Below are positions 28,001-42,687 of a stretch of DNA of 64,000 bases, piece after piece (within the stretch, counting starts at the first letter, position 1; the number at the start of each line of letters is the position of its first letter). The notes under the pieces are model-generated. The model searched no databases and was not told the DNA's origin. It saw nothing but the letters and a program-made list of their open reading frames with translations. Position numbers and translations under genes: made by a program. Origin of the DNA: Ciona savignyi (Eukaryota > Chordata > Ascidiacea > Phlebobranchia > Cionidae); assembly GCA_000149265.1 (NCBI GenBank), contig CH002695.1:62001-126000 (forward strand), in the 5' to 3' direction.

Positions 28001-29410
28001 GATCAGGTTACACATACCACCGGGAGGTAAATATGCGGCCGTGGCAATGGGTGTGCGTTACGTTCTTCTGGTTTGGGTCTGGTATGCTAACTTTTGTCCC
28101 CGTGTGTGCGACAACAAAGACTTTATACCGTGCGTGCACCGTTTTCCGTGTTTGCAAAAATACATCCTTCAAGAATACAGAAAGCGGTCTTGAGTGAAGT
28201 CCGAAATTATATTAAATGTTTCGGTCTTCACCCTGTATACACTACAATCATGTACCTTGTCCATGGTGTCGAGCGTGACTGGGTCCATTTGCCGGATGAA
28301 GTTGCTCTCGGTGATGGCAAACAGATGATCTCCGAGGTTGAGGAAATTAATGAGGCAATTATCGGTAAATTCCGGGACTGTGAGCGCATTCTTCACCCTG
28401 TAGTAATTTGATTTGTTTTTAAAATTGCTTTAATGATTAATCTACCTCTATGGATGTGAAACGCAGGTTGTGTTTTAACACAATCTCGTGCCCAGCGTCA
28501 GTTTATTGGGAGCTATTACATCAAAGACACGACTGTCGGACGGTTTCGATCCAACTTTTCGGTTTACGCACATGCGTAATCCGACTGAGATTATCAAGCG
28601 AGCAATATTCGTCAAATCAAACCACGAAACGACAATCTAGCGGACATATATACTAAGTGTGGATTTGTATACTCAGGTTTACCTTCCCAGGAAGCCTTCC
28701 GAAGCCGTGGTAGTCCCGAACTCAGCCACAACCACCTTGCCAGCCGCTGTGTTCTTTTTGAAGCTGTCGCCGTTCACCAATCTGCTTGTGTAACTCGCTT
28801 TTCCGTTCTCAATGCAGAATCTGTCAACATAAGATACGTAAGAGCACTATGTTTAGAAGTTTTGATTAGCATGTATTTTATTTCCATTGGATTAGCATTT
28901 AGTATTGGTTTATTGCTCTTTGGTTATTGTATGTTCATTAAATATGGTATACTTTAGAAGAACAAGAATAACGGAGCTGTTGCAATGTGTTGAGTAATAA
29001 GTGGCCATGACACAAACTAGGCTTAAGGTGGAAAGAGTAAAGATTAAACCATCCACTGTGTCTGGTAACGACCTTTGTTGTTGTACCGCGTAAATCGAAC
29101 TTATCCCAATTGCTCAACAAACTTACTTCCGCGCAAGCGCCATTCCGTCAAACCAATGCTTCACACTCTCTTCTCGAAAGTGAACAACTCCTGGACCGTT
29201 CCTGTACCAACTGCCATTCACCCATGATGGAATTTCACCTAAAAAAACAACCAATTAAAACACTTTGTAACCATAGTTTGGTAACTTTTAATATATTAGT
29301 TCAAATTAAACGTTACCTTTTACGGTTCCTTGGACCGCATCGGCAAATTCAATGTTCTTAGAGATGTCCAAAGTAGTTAAATGGGGAAACGCAGCTACCG
29401 GGGAATCCAT
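22021..29410 (-). CDS. Carotenoid oxygenase, RPE65/BCO family, 10 exons
   Basis: This is a non-heme iron enzyme that cleaves carotenoids or isomerises retinyl esters. Exons on the minus strand: 29410-29317, 29238-29127, 28820-28683, 28397-28256, 27811-27664, 27117-26900, 26549-26283, 26051-25857, 25350-25236, 22166-22021; total 1575 nt, 524 aa (RPE65 is 533). The family start motif GEIPSWVNGSWYRNGPG and HWFDGMAL are present. Four iron-ligand histidines fall at about 177 (MSSHPLVD), 240 (PSYHHSF), 312 (VYHHVNAYDDGD) and 517 (DVHGIF), against 180, 241, 313 and 527 in RPE65. The region after VVVAEFG lacks the PDPCK motif of vertebrate RPE65 and BCO1, so the sequence alone does not say whether it is a cleaving oxygenase or an isomerase. 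The last intron (22167-25235) contains two complete plus-strand genes. Confidence 0.93.
22361..23826 (+). CDS. Stathmin-like protein, long, with Cys-rich N-terminal region
   Basis: Stathmins bind two tubulin dimers and control microtubule growth. Exons: 22361-22730, 22795-22882, 22959-23130, 23234-23616, 23679-23826; 1161 nt, 386 aa, all phases consistent. Stathmin-type features are VTEVKEL near residue 94, then AGLAFEVQ (compare ASGQAFEV of stathmins), then a basic/acidic helical stretch starting ELDIKLQRAATRRKER (about 197-212) with a second similar block, IERRLSLASARRNQFF. A cluster of six cysteines lies at residues 62-88 (NCCNKPQCQC, DDC, LHC), which recalls the palmitoylated N-termini of SCG10-type stathmins. 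Odd points: about twice the usual length, exon 2 encodes an insert not seen in stathmin, and the donors GTTCGT and GTCAGA are weak. It lies wholly inside an intron of the carotenoid oxygenase gene on the opposite strand. The family call is inference; the exon model is moderately sure. Confidence 0.65.
24309..24872 (+). CDS. ABRACL: Costars-family protein ABRACL
   Basis: This is a small actin-regulatory protein of the costars family, related to the C-terminal domain of ABRA/STARS. Exons: 24309-24369 and 24682-24872; 252 nt, 83 aa (human ABRACL is 81). The split codon at the junction gives Asn and an intact frame. Family hallmarks are MNVEHEVKLLIQEVKRLG at the start, VKFGVLFSDDRCANIFEALV, then TLRAAKRKKIVKYDGELLLQ and GVHDHVEITL at the end. 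It sits about 480 bp downstream of the stathmin-like gene, inside the same intron of the oppositely oriented carotenoid oxygenase gene. The 480-bp gap is wider than usual for tunicate operons, so a separate promoter is likely. Confidence 0.95.
25560..25770 (-). repeat. Decayed SINE copy
   Basis: Minus-strand matches to the window SINE are visible: ACGGCCAATCGTCAGATTA near 25585 and GCCCAAGGACACAATCTACC near 25720. It lies in a carotenoid oxygenase intron. Confidence 0.6.
27195..27495 (+). mobile_element. tRNA-derived SINE, near-complete copy
   Basis: This is the best-preserved copy in the window. A tRNA-like head carries an A-box-like TGGTCTAGCGGTTAAG and a B-box-like GGTTGCAGGTGCGAA. A body of about 230 bp follows (CTTGGGCAAGGCACTTTACG, ACACTGCAATAGCTCCGGTA, GGTGATCTGACGATTGCCC) and the element ends in a (TCCTA)n tail. 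Copies at 35715, 43211 and 48776 share this layout. It lies in an intron of the carotenoid oxygenase gene, antisense to it. Confidence 0.85.
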
Positions 29411-31481
29411 TGCGCTAGTTTAAATAAACAAAACTCCTATTGAAAATCCTGCATAGTAGCGTATCAATATTTGAAAATAAAATAAATCGATGGTCTTAAA
29501 ACCCAAACAAAATTATTATCCAAAATTTCAAGATGCCGATTCAACTCAAAGAAACAAATGTCTGCCCGTCAGCGTGGACGCGGGTTTAAATCCAGCTATA
29601 CCGGCCCTTTATGGCATTACAGTGAAAATGCAATGAGCTCGTTGCAAACGACACACGTCAAGTCCGTAGTGAACCAGTAATGCGTAAGATATACCAATGG
29701 CTAACTGAAAGCATTCTACAATAAAAATTTGAAAATATTTTTTTATGGAAACCTCACCATACAGCCTCTACCAATTCTACATGTTCCCTATGATACTCCG
29801 TCATTGTGAATCCGGTTTTAACTGCACTTCCCTTTTTCTATCGGGTCTAATCCTCTTTGGGGTTGTATTTAAAACCACAGATTTTGTGCCGGCATAATTC
29901 GACCTAGTCTGAGCAAATCCTAATCCGTTTTCTCCGTTTGCAACCGCAAGGATCCAATAGCGGCAGCTTGTTGATTGCTTCACCGCATCAAGCCATTGAC
30001 CCTGTTGAGCAATCAGCGGGACGCCATTTACTCTTCAAGTACCCTACAACCAGCGTTTTATCTCCTATTTTAATTAAAAAGCAAAACACAGATGTGAGGA
30101 TAATGTGCCCTTGATACAAGCCTTGCACGGATTATGCAGATAAGACGACCTGCCCGATCGATATATCTCTGTCCATGTCATGCACCCATTTCATCTAGCA
30201 GCTACTATGTTTACATCTAATCTAGTAAGTTGATCTTGGATCTCAATTTAAAAGTAAACTTTTAAATTCTAACCGGAATGTGTATTAGTCTTTGATTTTT
30301 AGGCATGGTGTATCGTCAATTAGTAACTGTTCGTCGCTTATTGTCTAATCCCTATAGGCTACATGTAAAGCCAAACTTTGGTGAAAAATGTTTTTTTTCG
30401 TGTATATAAATGCATGTCCGGATAGAAACTAATGGTTAACTTGGACAATGTATAAAGAGTAGTTTGTTGGTGGTGTACTAATATGATAATATGATACTCA
30501 AGTTTCATCTACTGAAAATGCCTTTTATAAGCATTACACAGACAATATTTTATTTATTAAAATCAAAGTGAACTAATATACGTCCCCATCGATTTTAAAG
30601 GTGAACACAAGAATGGTTCAAAACCCAAATTTTATTAGGTAGTTCTGACCAGGGTTTCAACGTCATCCTAAATATTTAAAAAAAAATGATGTCAATTTAG
30701 CCTTCCTACTTAAACTGTAATACAAACACCACTGGGCATATTTTTGTTTGTTTAAATTCGTTGAAAATAGTGGACATTGCCAAAACCAGTAAAATAATGG
30801 GATCTAATAGACAGACCTGAACGAACGTTTGAAGCATGTATATACATGAAACACTGCGATAGCTTCGTCAATCCAAATCAGTTTGCAAATTCAACATAAA
30901 CATCCGTTAACATTGGGATAAAACTTGATCATTCTAATTGTCTTTACTGAACAGTTATTTTCGAGGGGTAACACTAAAAAGAGCCAACGCTATGTTTAAA
31001 ACGAAGACTTATGTTATGCAATAAACTTCATTTTAGTGTGCAGTTATCCTCCCTCCTTTTAGTTTTTCCCTATTTTCGACGCTTTAAGCGACGTGCTATT
31101 GCAACTTAAAAAACATTATTTAAAGGAGCAAACTAAAACTTAAGATACGGTGAATTGCAACTTTAAACGATGAATGAACGTATTATATTTTAAACCCACA
31201 CTTAATTAATAATGTTTTTTTAACAGTGAAATGTAATATACTGCATATCTAATTTTTTATGAAGAAACCACAGTGAAAAGCTCACAGAAAAGCGGAATAA
31301 AATGGTCTTAACATCAACGTAAAGCAGCGTACACGAGCAGCAACATCAAGTATATAATTATAAAAAAGGACTGATGGCGGTGTTAGGTGCCTTTCATGTA
31401 TCTGGTTGTTTACAAAGTAATTTGCATAGAAAAATCATCACGCAATCGAGCATATTAGGTCAAGTGGCGATACGGTCAATC
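29411..31481. other. Intergenic region, nothing recognised
   Basis: This is the upstream flank of the carotenoid oxygenase gene (start at 29410, minus) and the downstream flank of the TMEM143-like gene (stop at 31482, minus). It is AT-rich with short unrelated open frames only, and I see no repeat or RNA gene. Confidence 0.5.
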
Positions 31482-34400
31482 TTATTCCGTTGCAATAGTG
31501 GACACTTTTGCCAACAACTGGTAGGTCGCTTGTTCGGGATGCTGCACTAAAAATCGAGGCGTGGGGGTATCTGACAGGTCATTTGTCGTCTGCGAAAATA
31601 CGCCCAATCTTTCAAGCAAACTGAACGCCCCAGCTGAACAAAAATCGTTCTCGGCCGGTTTAGTCTGGTTCAAACCTGCCAGCCACGTTCGAGCTGATGA
31701 TGTAACTTCTTCCTGGCTCACTGACGATTCTTTAATAACAAAGGGCACGTTGCGTTATAACGTAATAAAAAGGACGTGGTAAAAAAGATAAAAACAGCTA
31801 TAGCATAGAAACATTAGTATAGAAAATCATTTATTTATCTCTATTTTGTGAGCTAAATAAACTATTATGTAAATGAAGTTAAAGGTAAGGCAGAATTCCG
31901 GAATTAATTAAACACCTTCATTGACATAGACATATAAATACATAAACACACTATGTTTCCATTCACCTGTTTGGGTTAGTTTTAGCGCCATGCCGTACAC
32001 AATCAACGCTTCCTTCAACGAGCGCTCATGACCTTTACTGATGGTATCCATCACCAAGCCTGCATTGTTTGACGTGCTCTTGTAGTATAACATCTTCTTC
32101 CAAGCTAACATGTACTTGTTTCGCTGAGACTTGTACACTGCAAGGGACCTAGGGCAAGGAAAATTGGGAAACCGGTTTACCACAAGTTTTTGACGATTTT
32201 TCGTGTTGTCCCTTCATTGAAAACCCTTAGGAATAAACATTACTCTAATAAGAGATTTTGATGTTTATCTTTTTTTCTAATTTTAAGAAATGGCATTATA
32301 TAACGGGCAATTGTCAGATATCCTCGCGATTTCTCTTAAGACTGAACATAACAACCGTAAAAAGTTATATTTTTTATATCATAATGCATGGAATCTGATG
32401 AGCAAAAATCAAAACCAGTATAACAATTTTCATATTTTTTATGTTTTAGATTGCTTGAAAATAAAATGCTATTGAGCAAAATTCAAAACACTTATATCGG
32501 TTTTTATGTTTTGGTAAAATTTAGTTTTCTAATTTTATTACTGGAAGCTGGAACCTGAATGAGATGAATGCAACAAATAAGAGCAACATCCAGATCAAAT
32601 CAAGTTTGAAGTCCGTGAGCATTGTCATACCCACATTGAAGAAAGCAATGATCCCGGCTGCAGTGAGCGATATGTTCAGGAACCATCTGCGTCCGCGGGG
32701 AATTTGAACTCTGGGGATGTGGAGTCAGTTGGGCAAATAAGCAGATACTATGGATTCCCTTTGATTCCGAAGGAATCACATTTTAATGTCATTCTTTTTT
32801 TGCATACCGGTAACGCTCGTGATAGCTTTGTCATTTTGCCAGAATATTGGCATAAAGGGGTTATCCAATCAGGATAAAACTTTCAGGAATCTTAACTGGC
32901 ATGCTCTTATTTTGTAACAACCTCTAATTTTACCAAAAAAAAACAAGAAGAATTCTCACTATAAGAAAAATGTGAAAAAGAGACCTATTTTTTGTACATG
33001 ATATACCGTGGTTGGTTAGGAAACAGGGCCACTAGACTGTTTTAATTAAAACATATCGATATCAAGTTTGGATTGGTAACTCGGGAACCCATAAGTTTCA
33101 GAAACAAACGTTATACATTTACCAAGGGTTTCTGCACAAGAGTTTGACATAATTGATATACGAATAAGATATACTAATTGTTTCTGCATGCAGAAAGCAT
33201 TTTAGCGGGCAATAAACAGGGGTTTTACACTCTTTATGGAGACACAGGGTCTTTATAAAGATTATGCAGACTTACTTGTATAATAAAAAGTAGTCAAATG
33301 TTATGACTGTGGGCATTTTTATTTAACATTATATCACATATAAAGAATTAGTAATCATGTTAAATTTTAGGACTTAAGATTCAGTTAAGTTAATAGCTGG
33401 CCTAATCGGCTTCTCCAAGAGAATATCATATCGTAAAAGGTCGTAAGTTTATGCTCAGATAATGTCACTCAATACAAACTCTAAAGAACAGTATTTAGCC
33501 TCATAGAATGTATTTACTTTGCCTCTGGTAGCAGTGACTCAAAGTGGTCGACTGGGACGTCTTTAAATCCTTTCAATATCATATTCCTGGAGTGTCTGTT
33601 GCGAGCTGCGACAACAACCCGCTCATGAACTATTCTGGGGGGAAACAAGTGGGACAACTTTGAGATACTTTGTTATAAAGGACATAAAATATTATGTTTG
33701 TGTCAATGGATGAGAAAAAAAAACAGAAGAGTTATCACACAAGACACAACAAATCGTAAAATTTCCCCAGCTTATGACAGTGTGGTAATTGGTGGATATC
33801 AAACTTGTCAGTGTATTGTTTGGTTGTTAAAACAAATACACTGCTCATGGATATGACATTTGATAAATCAAAATAATAAAAAGATCTAATTATAAAATTC
33901 AACCATCTTGTTAGAATATATGCTCAGATAAGTAATATAAAACTAGAGAGTGACAACCATTTAACCGAATTTTTTTTTAAACATATATTCTTCACACCAT
34001 GTTTATGTCCCACAAATGGTATATTTTATAAACTGAGTATATACTAAAAATGGCGCCAAAACAGAGAGAAAAGCTGGCATAACAAACATTGCATTATAAA
34101 GTAATTTTCATATGGCTTTCCACCTTTTGACAATCTTTTCTTCACTGAACATGGCATTGAACAAAGATTCAGATTCGCTATTATTCACAATTAGCTCATT
34201 TCTGCCATATATCCAAAATCGAGCGTACAAATATTGATCAAAATCCACACAAAGCTAGAAAGTAAAGATAAAATGATATTATAGATGTGATGTTGCCAAC
34301 TATGTTTTCACCAACAAACAGCCTGTAATTTTAATTATATATAATGGTCTGGTGTCTTAATTAGTCGCTAGTTAGACTATTCTTTGGCAAGGCATTTATC

Positions 34401-36404
34401 AGACAGAAAGTGTACCCAGCGATTTAAGACCTTTGTGTTTTAAATTTACATAATTAATAAATTGTACTACCATTTGCTTCCAACCTGAAAAATCTAGTAA
34501 GTTTGATTTATCTCATAGTATTATGCTCTAAGAAAAATACCCATATTAATGGTATTAAAATGATGCAATTACCTCAATATTACCATACTTGTGTTGTTTT
34601 TTCAGGCATTCCATCACTACTTTCTGTGGCACTTCACGATAACCAGCTCTTTTCAGCGTGAATGCAAATTGTGTCATAAATGACAACTCCTCAATTGGTT
34701 GGTGCTGATGCTTGGACTTCTGAGGAGCAAGTTCACTGTCTGGTGGACTTTTCTCACAACGATCAGGATCAATATAAGCAAATCGATGCATTAGAGTTTT
34801 AGCTCCTTTATGATGGCGAAGTAGAAGATAGTTTTCTAACACATGGGAGGCTCTGATGAAATGATGTGCCCATGAATCGACACCGGGGTCTGGCAATTAT
34901 AGAGAATATATGATTAACCACCATATTTGAAATAGAAGCTAGGTATTTCAATATTGGTACAAAACTTTTCGAGATTATTTTGATTCCTAAGAATTTTATC
35001 AATGGTTGTCATCACAACTAAAGAGCAGTAGTCGAAGCAGTAGGACTTCACAAACCCAACTTTAAGCCTTTAGGATAGGATAGGTTAGGATAGGATATTC
35101 ATGTTTATCCCCGTGAATGGGAAAACCAAGGGAATGGGAAAACCAAAACCTCGCGCCCACCGTCGCGTTAACGGAGCTATTGCAGTGTGTTGTGTATGAT
35201 TCATAGGTTCCTTTAATTTAGTAGAACCCATTAATCCACTGGGTTCAGGCAATGCCCGTAAGGTGCCATGCTCAAGGACACAACAGACTTGCCAGCAGCC
35301 AGTTTGCTAGTTAATAACTTGCGGGGGTTAACATTACCACTTGGTAGAGAAAACAGTCATTAGTACCAGGTCATTTCAGTTTATTTGTTTTATTGTAAAA
35401 TGACACATTTTCACCGTTTAATGCATTTTCTATGGACATAATCATGCTGTTAAGCAAGACTGAGCAGCTACACTTTTAACTTACCTTCATTTGCAATGTA
35501 ATTCGGCGAGTTGACATAATAATTGCACAGTTCATTAATGCATTGCGATCTCCGCATTTGAATGTTATCAGGAACAGCTTCACAGAAGTTTTCATTGGAC
35601 TTTTTCGAATATAGAAAAGTTCTCTTTGTGACAACAGTAGCATGTTCCAAAACTTTGCACACCTGAATACAACTACCTTATTTGATATAAATCAGTTGGC
35701 CAATGTATACCAGTCCGGCCGTTTGGTCTAGCGGTTAAGTGCATCGCCTTTCAATCGAAAGGTTGCAGGTGCGAAACTGGTCGCTAGCTAGTCGGTTGTG
35801 TCTTTGGTCAAGGCACTTTACGGGCATTGCCTTTGCACAGCAGATTAATGGGTTCTACCAAATTGAAGGAACGTGTCTATCATATACAACACACTGCAAT
35901 AGCTCCAGTAACCCGACGACGACGAGGTGATCTGACGATTGCCCGTGTGATAACCCCCGTGGTTTTTATTCATGGGAATAAAGATGAATATCCTATCCTA
36001 TCCTATTTTCACGGAGTGTACTGTATCCATATGGAAGGTACTGTATTTTTTAATTTTTATATAAGAATTTCTAACATTTTTATTTTACACAACTTTGTAT
36101 AATTGAATGACATAAAAGTTAATAAAAGGAATAAATTTATTATGTGTACTTCATATTGGTAATGATGGTTAGTTCAATCGGTACCAAACGCACCAAAAGG
36201 TAGTATGATTGAACCACTGGCTAGGATAAAAATTTTAAAGGTAAAGCAATAAAAGCGTCTATCCAACCAATCAAAGAGTAAAACGCTATCGGTTGAAGGC
36301 AATAATAAAATATCTCATATTATAGGCTTTACCTGTTTTATGCTAATAATCTTCACTTGTTTTCCAACAAACCATCCTGTATGCAGCAAACTAAGTGTAT
36401 GCAT
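31482..36404 (-). CDS. TMEM143: TMEM143-like protein with DUF3754, 8 exons
   Basis: The function of this family is poorly known; the human protein is reported to be mitochondrial. Exons on the minus strand: 36404-36333, 35662-35485, 34889-34573, 34254-34124, 33634-33518, 32710-32555, 32148-31967, 31729-31482; 1401 nt, 466 aa (human TMEM143 is 459). All phases agree. Key signs are MHRFAYIDPD in exon 3, then GFKDVPVDHFESLLPEAKVQ, the DUF3754 segment just before the membrane region. Two adjacent hydrophobic segments follow at about 284-303 and 308-323. After them come SLAVYKSQRNKYMLAWKKML, the conserved loop, and a C-terminal helical part (ARTWLAGLN). Exon 1 (MHTLSLLHTG...) was chosen because it ends at a good donor (GTAAAG) in the required phase. 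It could be a mitochondrial presequence but is not strongly arginine-rich. Confidence 0.87.
35077..35325 (-). mobile_element. tRNA-derived SINE, minus-strand copy
   Basis: It starts on the plus strand with TAGGATAGG units, the reverse complement of the (TCCTA)n tail. It continues through the body in reverse (GTTTATCCCCGTGAATGGGA, GGAGCTATTGCAGTGTGTTG, CCATTAATCCACTGGGTTCA). The head is truncated near 35325. It lies in a TMEM143 intron. Confidence 0.8.
35715..36006 (+). mobile_element. tRNA-derived SINE, near-complete copy
   Basis: Same layout as the copy at 27195: a tRNA-like head with TTTGGTCTAGCGGTTAAGTG, a body and a short (TCCTA)n tail. It lies in the first TMEM143 intron in the opposite orientation to the gene. 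Confidence 0.85.
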
Positions 36405-37362
36405 TTTTACAGCGTTTACCAACTTCTCAGATCACCGACTATCACCACTTTTAATTCATTTATTTATTTTTTTGTGATGCTATGAACCCACCGATTGGCC
36501 AAGCAAGTCACGTGGTACCGGTTGTAAATATTGTGGCAACAGCTGTTTAGTTTTCCTTTTGTCCTACTTACAAAAGTAGCAAATGAAACACATCACAAAA
36601 CGGGAAAAGGAAATGACAAAACACAGTCGTGCAAAAACACATAAAAAAGATATAAACAATAAATAATATATCGGACACTGCTGTTAAAACTAGGATATGT
36701 CACAAAACAGCAATGTCACTGATTTTACTCTATATTCATATTTTAGCGCCGTGAATGGGAATACGCAAGGGGAGTGATATAAGAGGATATCGTCATATCA
36801 CCTAGCGCCAACAGTCCGGTTAACGAAGCTATTGCAGTGTATTATTTTGTACGATTAAATTAATATCCGTTTTTCAAATGATTACTTATTTTACTTTGTT
36901 GCTTATTCCTATTACTTATTTTTGTGTATTATAGAAAATCCACAGTAACGGTCTTTTACTTCATACCTCCCTACTTCTTGTTGTCACAATTGCACACGTT
37001 TTTATTCTGGTTTTAAAGACCATGATATTCATAACTAAAAGTCCAGCAAGACAAACTTATAAACGGCTTTATACACTCCTTATACCGCTTTATTGGTATA
37101 AACCGACCGCAGAAACCACAAGAAACAAAAATTTAAATAAATACTCATTTATTGTTTGGTCAGTGAATTGGAACAATATTCACTGCAGGTTTTGAGCAAA
37201 GGCTGCTTCATTGGATACGCCTGTGCATGAAGAATACAGTGCAACACCAAGAGAGGAAAAGATTCCAAAATTAAGCATCTTTCTGCGAGAAATGTATACT
37301 GCGATTTTCATATGGGGCGCGGTTTTACCTAGTAGTCGTCGATTACGAAAGAAAAGTTGGAA
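36405..37362. other. Intergenic region between TMEM143 and HSPA5
   Basis: This holds the promoter side of the TMEM143-like gene and the 3' flank of the BiP gene. A decayed minus-strand SINE fragment covers about 36740-36848 (CCGTGAATGGGAATACGCAA, GAAGCTATTGCAGTGTATT). No other gene is seen. Confidence 0.55.
37148..37153 (-). terminator. Polyadenylation signal for HSPA5
   Basis: AATAAA on the minus strand, about 210 bp past the BiP stop codon. The assignment is by position. Confidence 0.5.
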
Positions 37363-40699
<3,337 letters not shown>

Positions 40700-40985
40700 A
40701 ATAGTCTCCTTATGATCCCTCGTGTAGTTGAATGTGTTACAATAAAAATATATACAAATTACCGTACGAAAATAACGTTTTCGTAACTACAAAATCTGTA
40801 ATAATTACAGTGTTGAGCAATCATACAAACATACACAGAATACGCTAGTCTTACAGCATTTAGTTAACAGTGATACCGTAAATGTCTTGCTATTTTTATG
40901 CAGATATAACCTTTAGTACGAACTGCGATTAAGCTACAAACATGGTAAACTATCGTATATGTGCCGCTCAGAACTCCATGAATTA

Positions 40986-40993
40986 TATTTATA
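40986..40993 (-). promoter_or_regulatory. TATA box of HSPA5
   Basis: TATAAATA on the minus strand, about 290 bp upstream of the BiP start codon and about 75 bp downstream of the ERSE-like element, in the order expected for a stress-induced Hsp70 promoter. This is inference from position and sequence. Confidence 0.5.
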
Positions 40994-41067
40994 AAAACCC
41001 ACTGGTGGTGCTGAACTGAACGTAAACGTTCCGGTGTGGTGGCTTCTGATTGGTTGAGGGTGCCACG

Positions 41068-41086
41068 TGTGGTGAACTGCTATTGG
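41068..41086 (-). promoter_or_regulatory. ERSE-like element of HSPA5
   Basis: On the minus strand the sequence reads CCAAT, nine bases, then CCACA. The ER stress response element is CCAAT-N9-CCACG, bound by NF-Y and ATF6/XBP1, so this matches with one base changed. A second inverted CCAAT box (ATTGG at about 41050-41054) and a CCACGTG core lie beside it, and TGACGTAA occurs near 41100. Several such sites clustered upstream of BiP fit known regulation of the gene. Confidence 0.6.
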
Positions 41087-41446
41087 CTACATGTCTGTGA
41101 CGTAAAATGACACGACATTATCTCGACGAGAATAGATGAGTCATCAAACTTTACGTAATAACATCGAAACAGTTGGACATCGACCGCTTATTAACTAAGG
41201 ACACGTGTCGCTTAATTGTTATGATTCGTTTGTAAAGTCGAATACATTACTTTGTTCGTTGCAACTGGTCTAAAGTCACGTCAGCATTTCCATGTGATAA
41301 ATGTGGTGCAATCGAAAGAAGCAATGTCGTGTTCACTAGCAGGTCGAAAAGTATTTTTAAGCACGCATTTGATGTAAAAAAAATCAAAAGCACTGTGCGG
41401 TCGTGTGGACGAATGATTAACGCGATCAATACACATACCGAGTTAC

Positions 41447-41484
41447 ATATATATATATATATATATATAGGCCTATATATATAC
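41447..41484. repeat. (AT)n microsatellite
   Basis: A run of alternating AT of about 22 nt is followed by GGCC and a second short AT run, so the block is close to self-complementary. It is intergenic, between HSPA5 and the NmrA-like gene. Confidence 0.85.
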
Positions 41485-42687
41485 AAAAAAGGTTCAAGCA
41501 ACAAGCCATCATGGGTTCGAAACTCATGGTAAATAAAACATGAACATCACTTAATCGGTAAATTATATCTATGTAAGTCTTGACGTGCCTAGAAAGTTTA
41601 ATTTTTTGAAAAACCCTTAAAATCGAGGTTAACAACAGCACCAAATATTTGTGTCTGAGTAAAACAATAATGTGACATTTAATTGAGATGTATAGGCCTA
41701 CAATTTCGTTGCCTTTTTCTGACCAGTTCCAATATTAACTGTATGAACCTGAACCTGTTTAACTTTTACAATTCTTTAATTGTAATAAAATAGTAAAAGT
41801 GTTATTTTGGGAGCTTTGTCACTGGAAGAGGGTTAAAATGGCCATTAGGAATGCAACAAAACCTGAACTAAACTCCTAAACCGGTTCAGAGCGGTTGGTT
41901 TACACAAACAGAGATAGAACCCGAACGACATTTTCTTAAATCGTGAATAAAAATTGGAACCGGATAATTTAGTTATAGTAAAACCTGAATACGTACAATA
42001 AGCGGTGCGACTATATACTTCTCTTTTGTTAACCGATTTTGTATTAGTCTTGCGTTTACGAAATATTAAAATATCATGATTAATCAGAAAATAAAAAAAA
42101 TGTTTGAAACAAACCATTTTTTTACATGTTTTTTAAAATAAACAAATGTAGGCTACATAGGCCTACATGCGTATGGCTTTGTTCTATTTTAAGAACATGT
42201 ATTTGTTAAATGTCATTGGACTATATAAGGTATGATTTGATTCTCAATGGAATATATGCTTTCTTTTTATTGAGAACAGCATAAATCAGCTTTTACGTGA
42301 AAAACAATTATACATCCTTAATAGCCTATATCCTATAAGACACGCACAAACACATTGTAATAGCAACTAATTCGACGGTGGGTGCGAGGTAATATGACGA
42401 TTGCAAGTATGATAACAACCCCTTTATCTTATTCCCAGGAATACACATAGTATTCTACCCTACACGAAAGTTTAATTTCAAACTTCTTGATCCAAGAAGG
42501 TCGCATTTGAAGCAAGGATATATCTTGTTTCAGTGACTAAAGCTAGTCACCCATTGTAAAGGTGTAATCAACGCCCACTCCTTGGTAAATTATCGGTTTT
42601 AAAACAATAGCGGTTTTAAAATAGTGCTATTGTATTGTTTGTTGACAAAACTGGTCGTCAGGTTGTATATGCAGCAAATATTGGGAA
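41485..42687. other. Intergenic region with a SINE tail fragment
   Basis: A decayed SINE 3' half (plus strand) lies at about 42340-42460 (CGACGGTGGGTGCGAGGTAA). No supported gene is present. The end of the region should hold the promoter of the NmrA-like gene starting at 42688. Confidence 0.5.
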
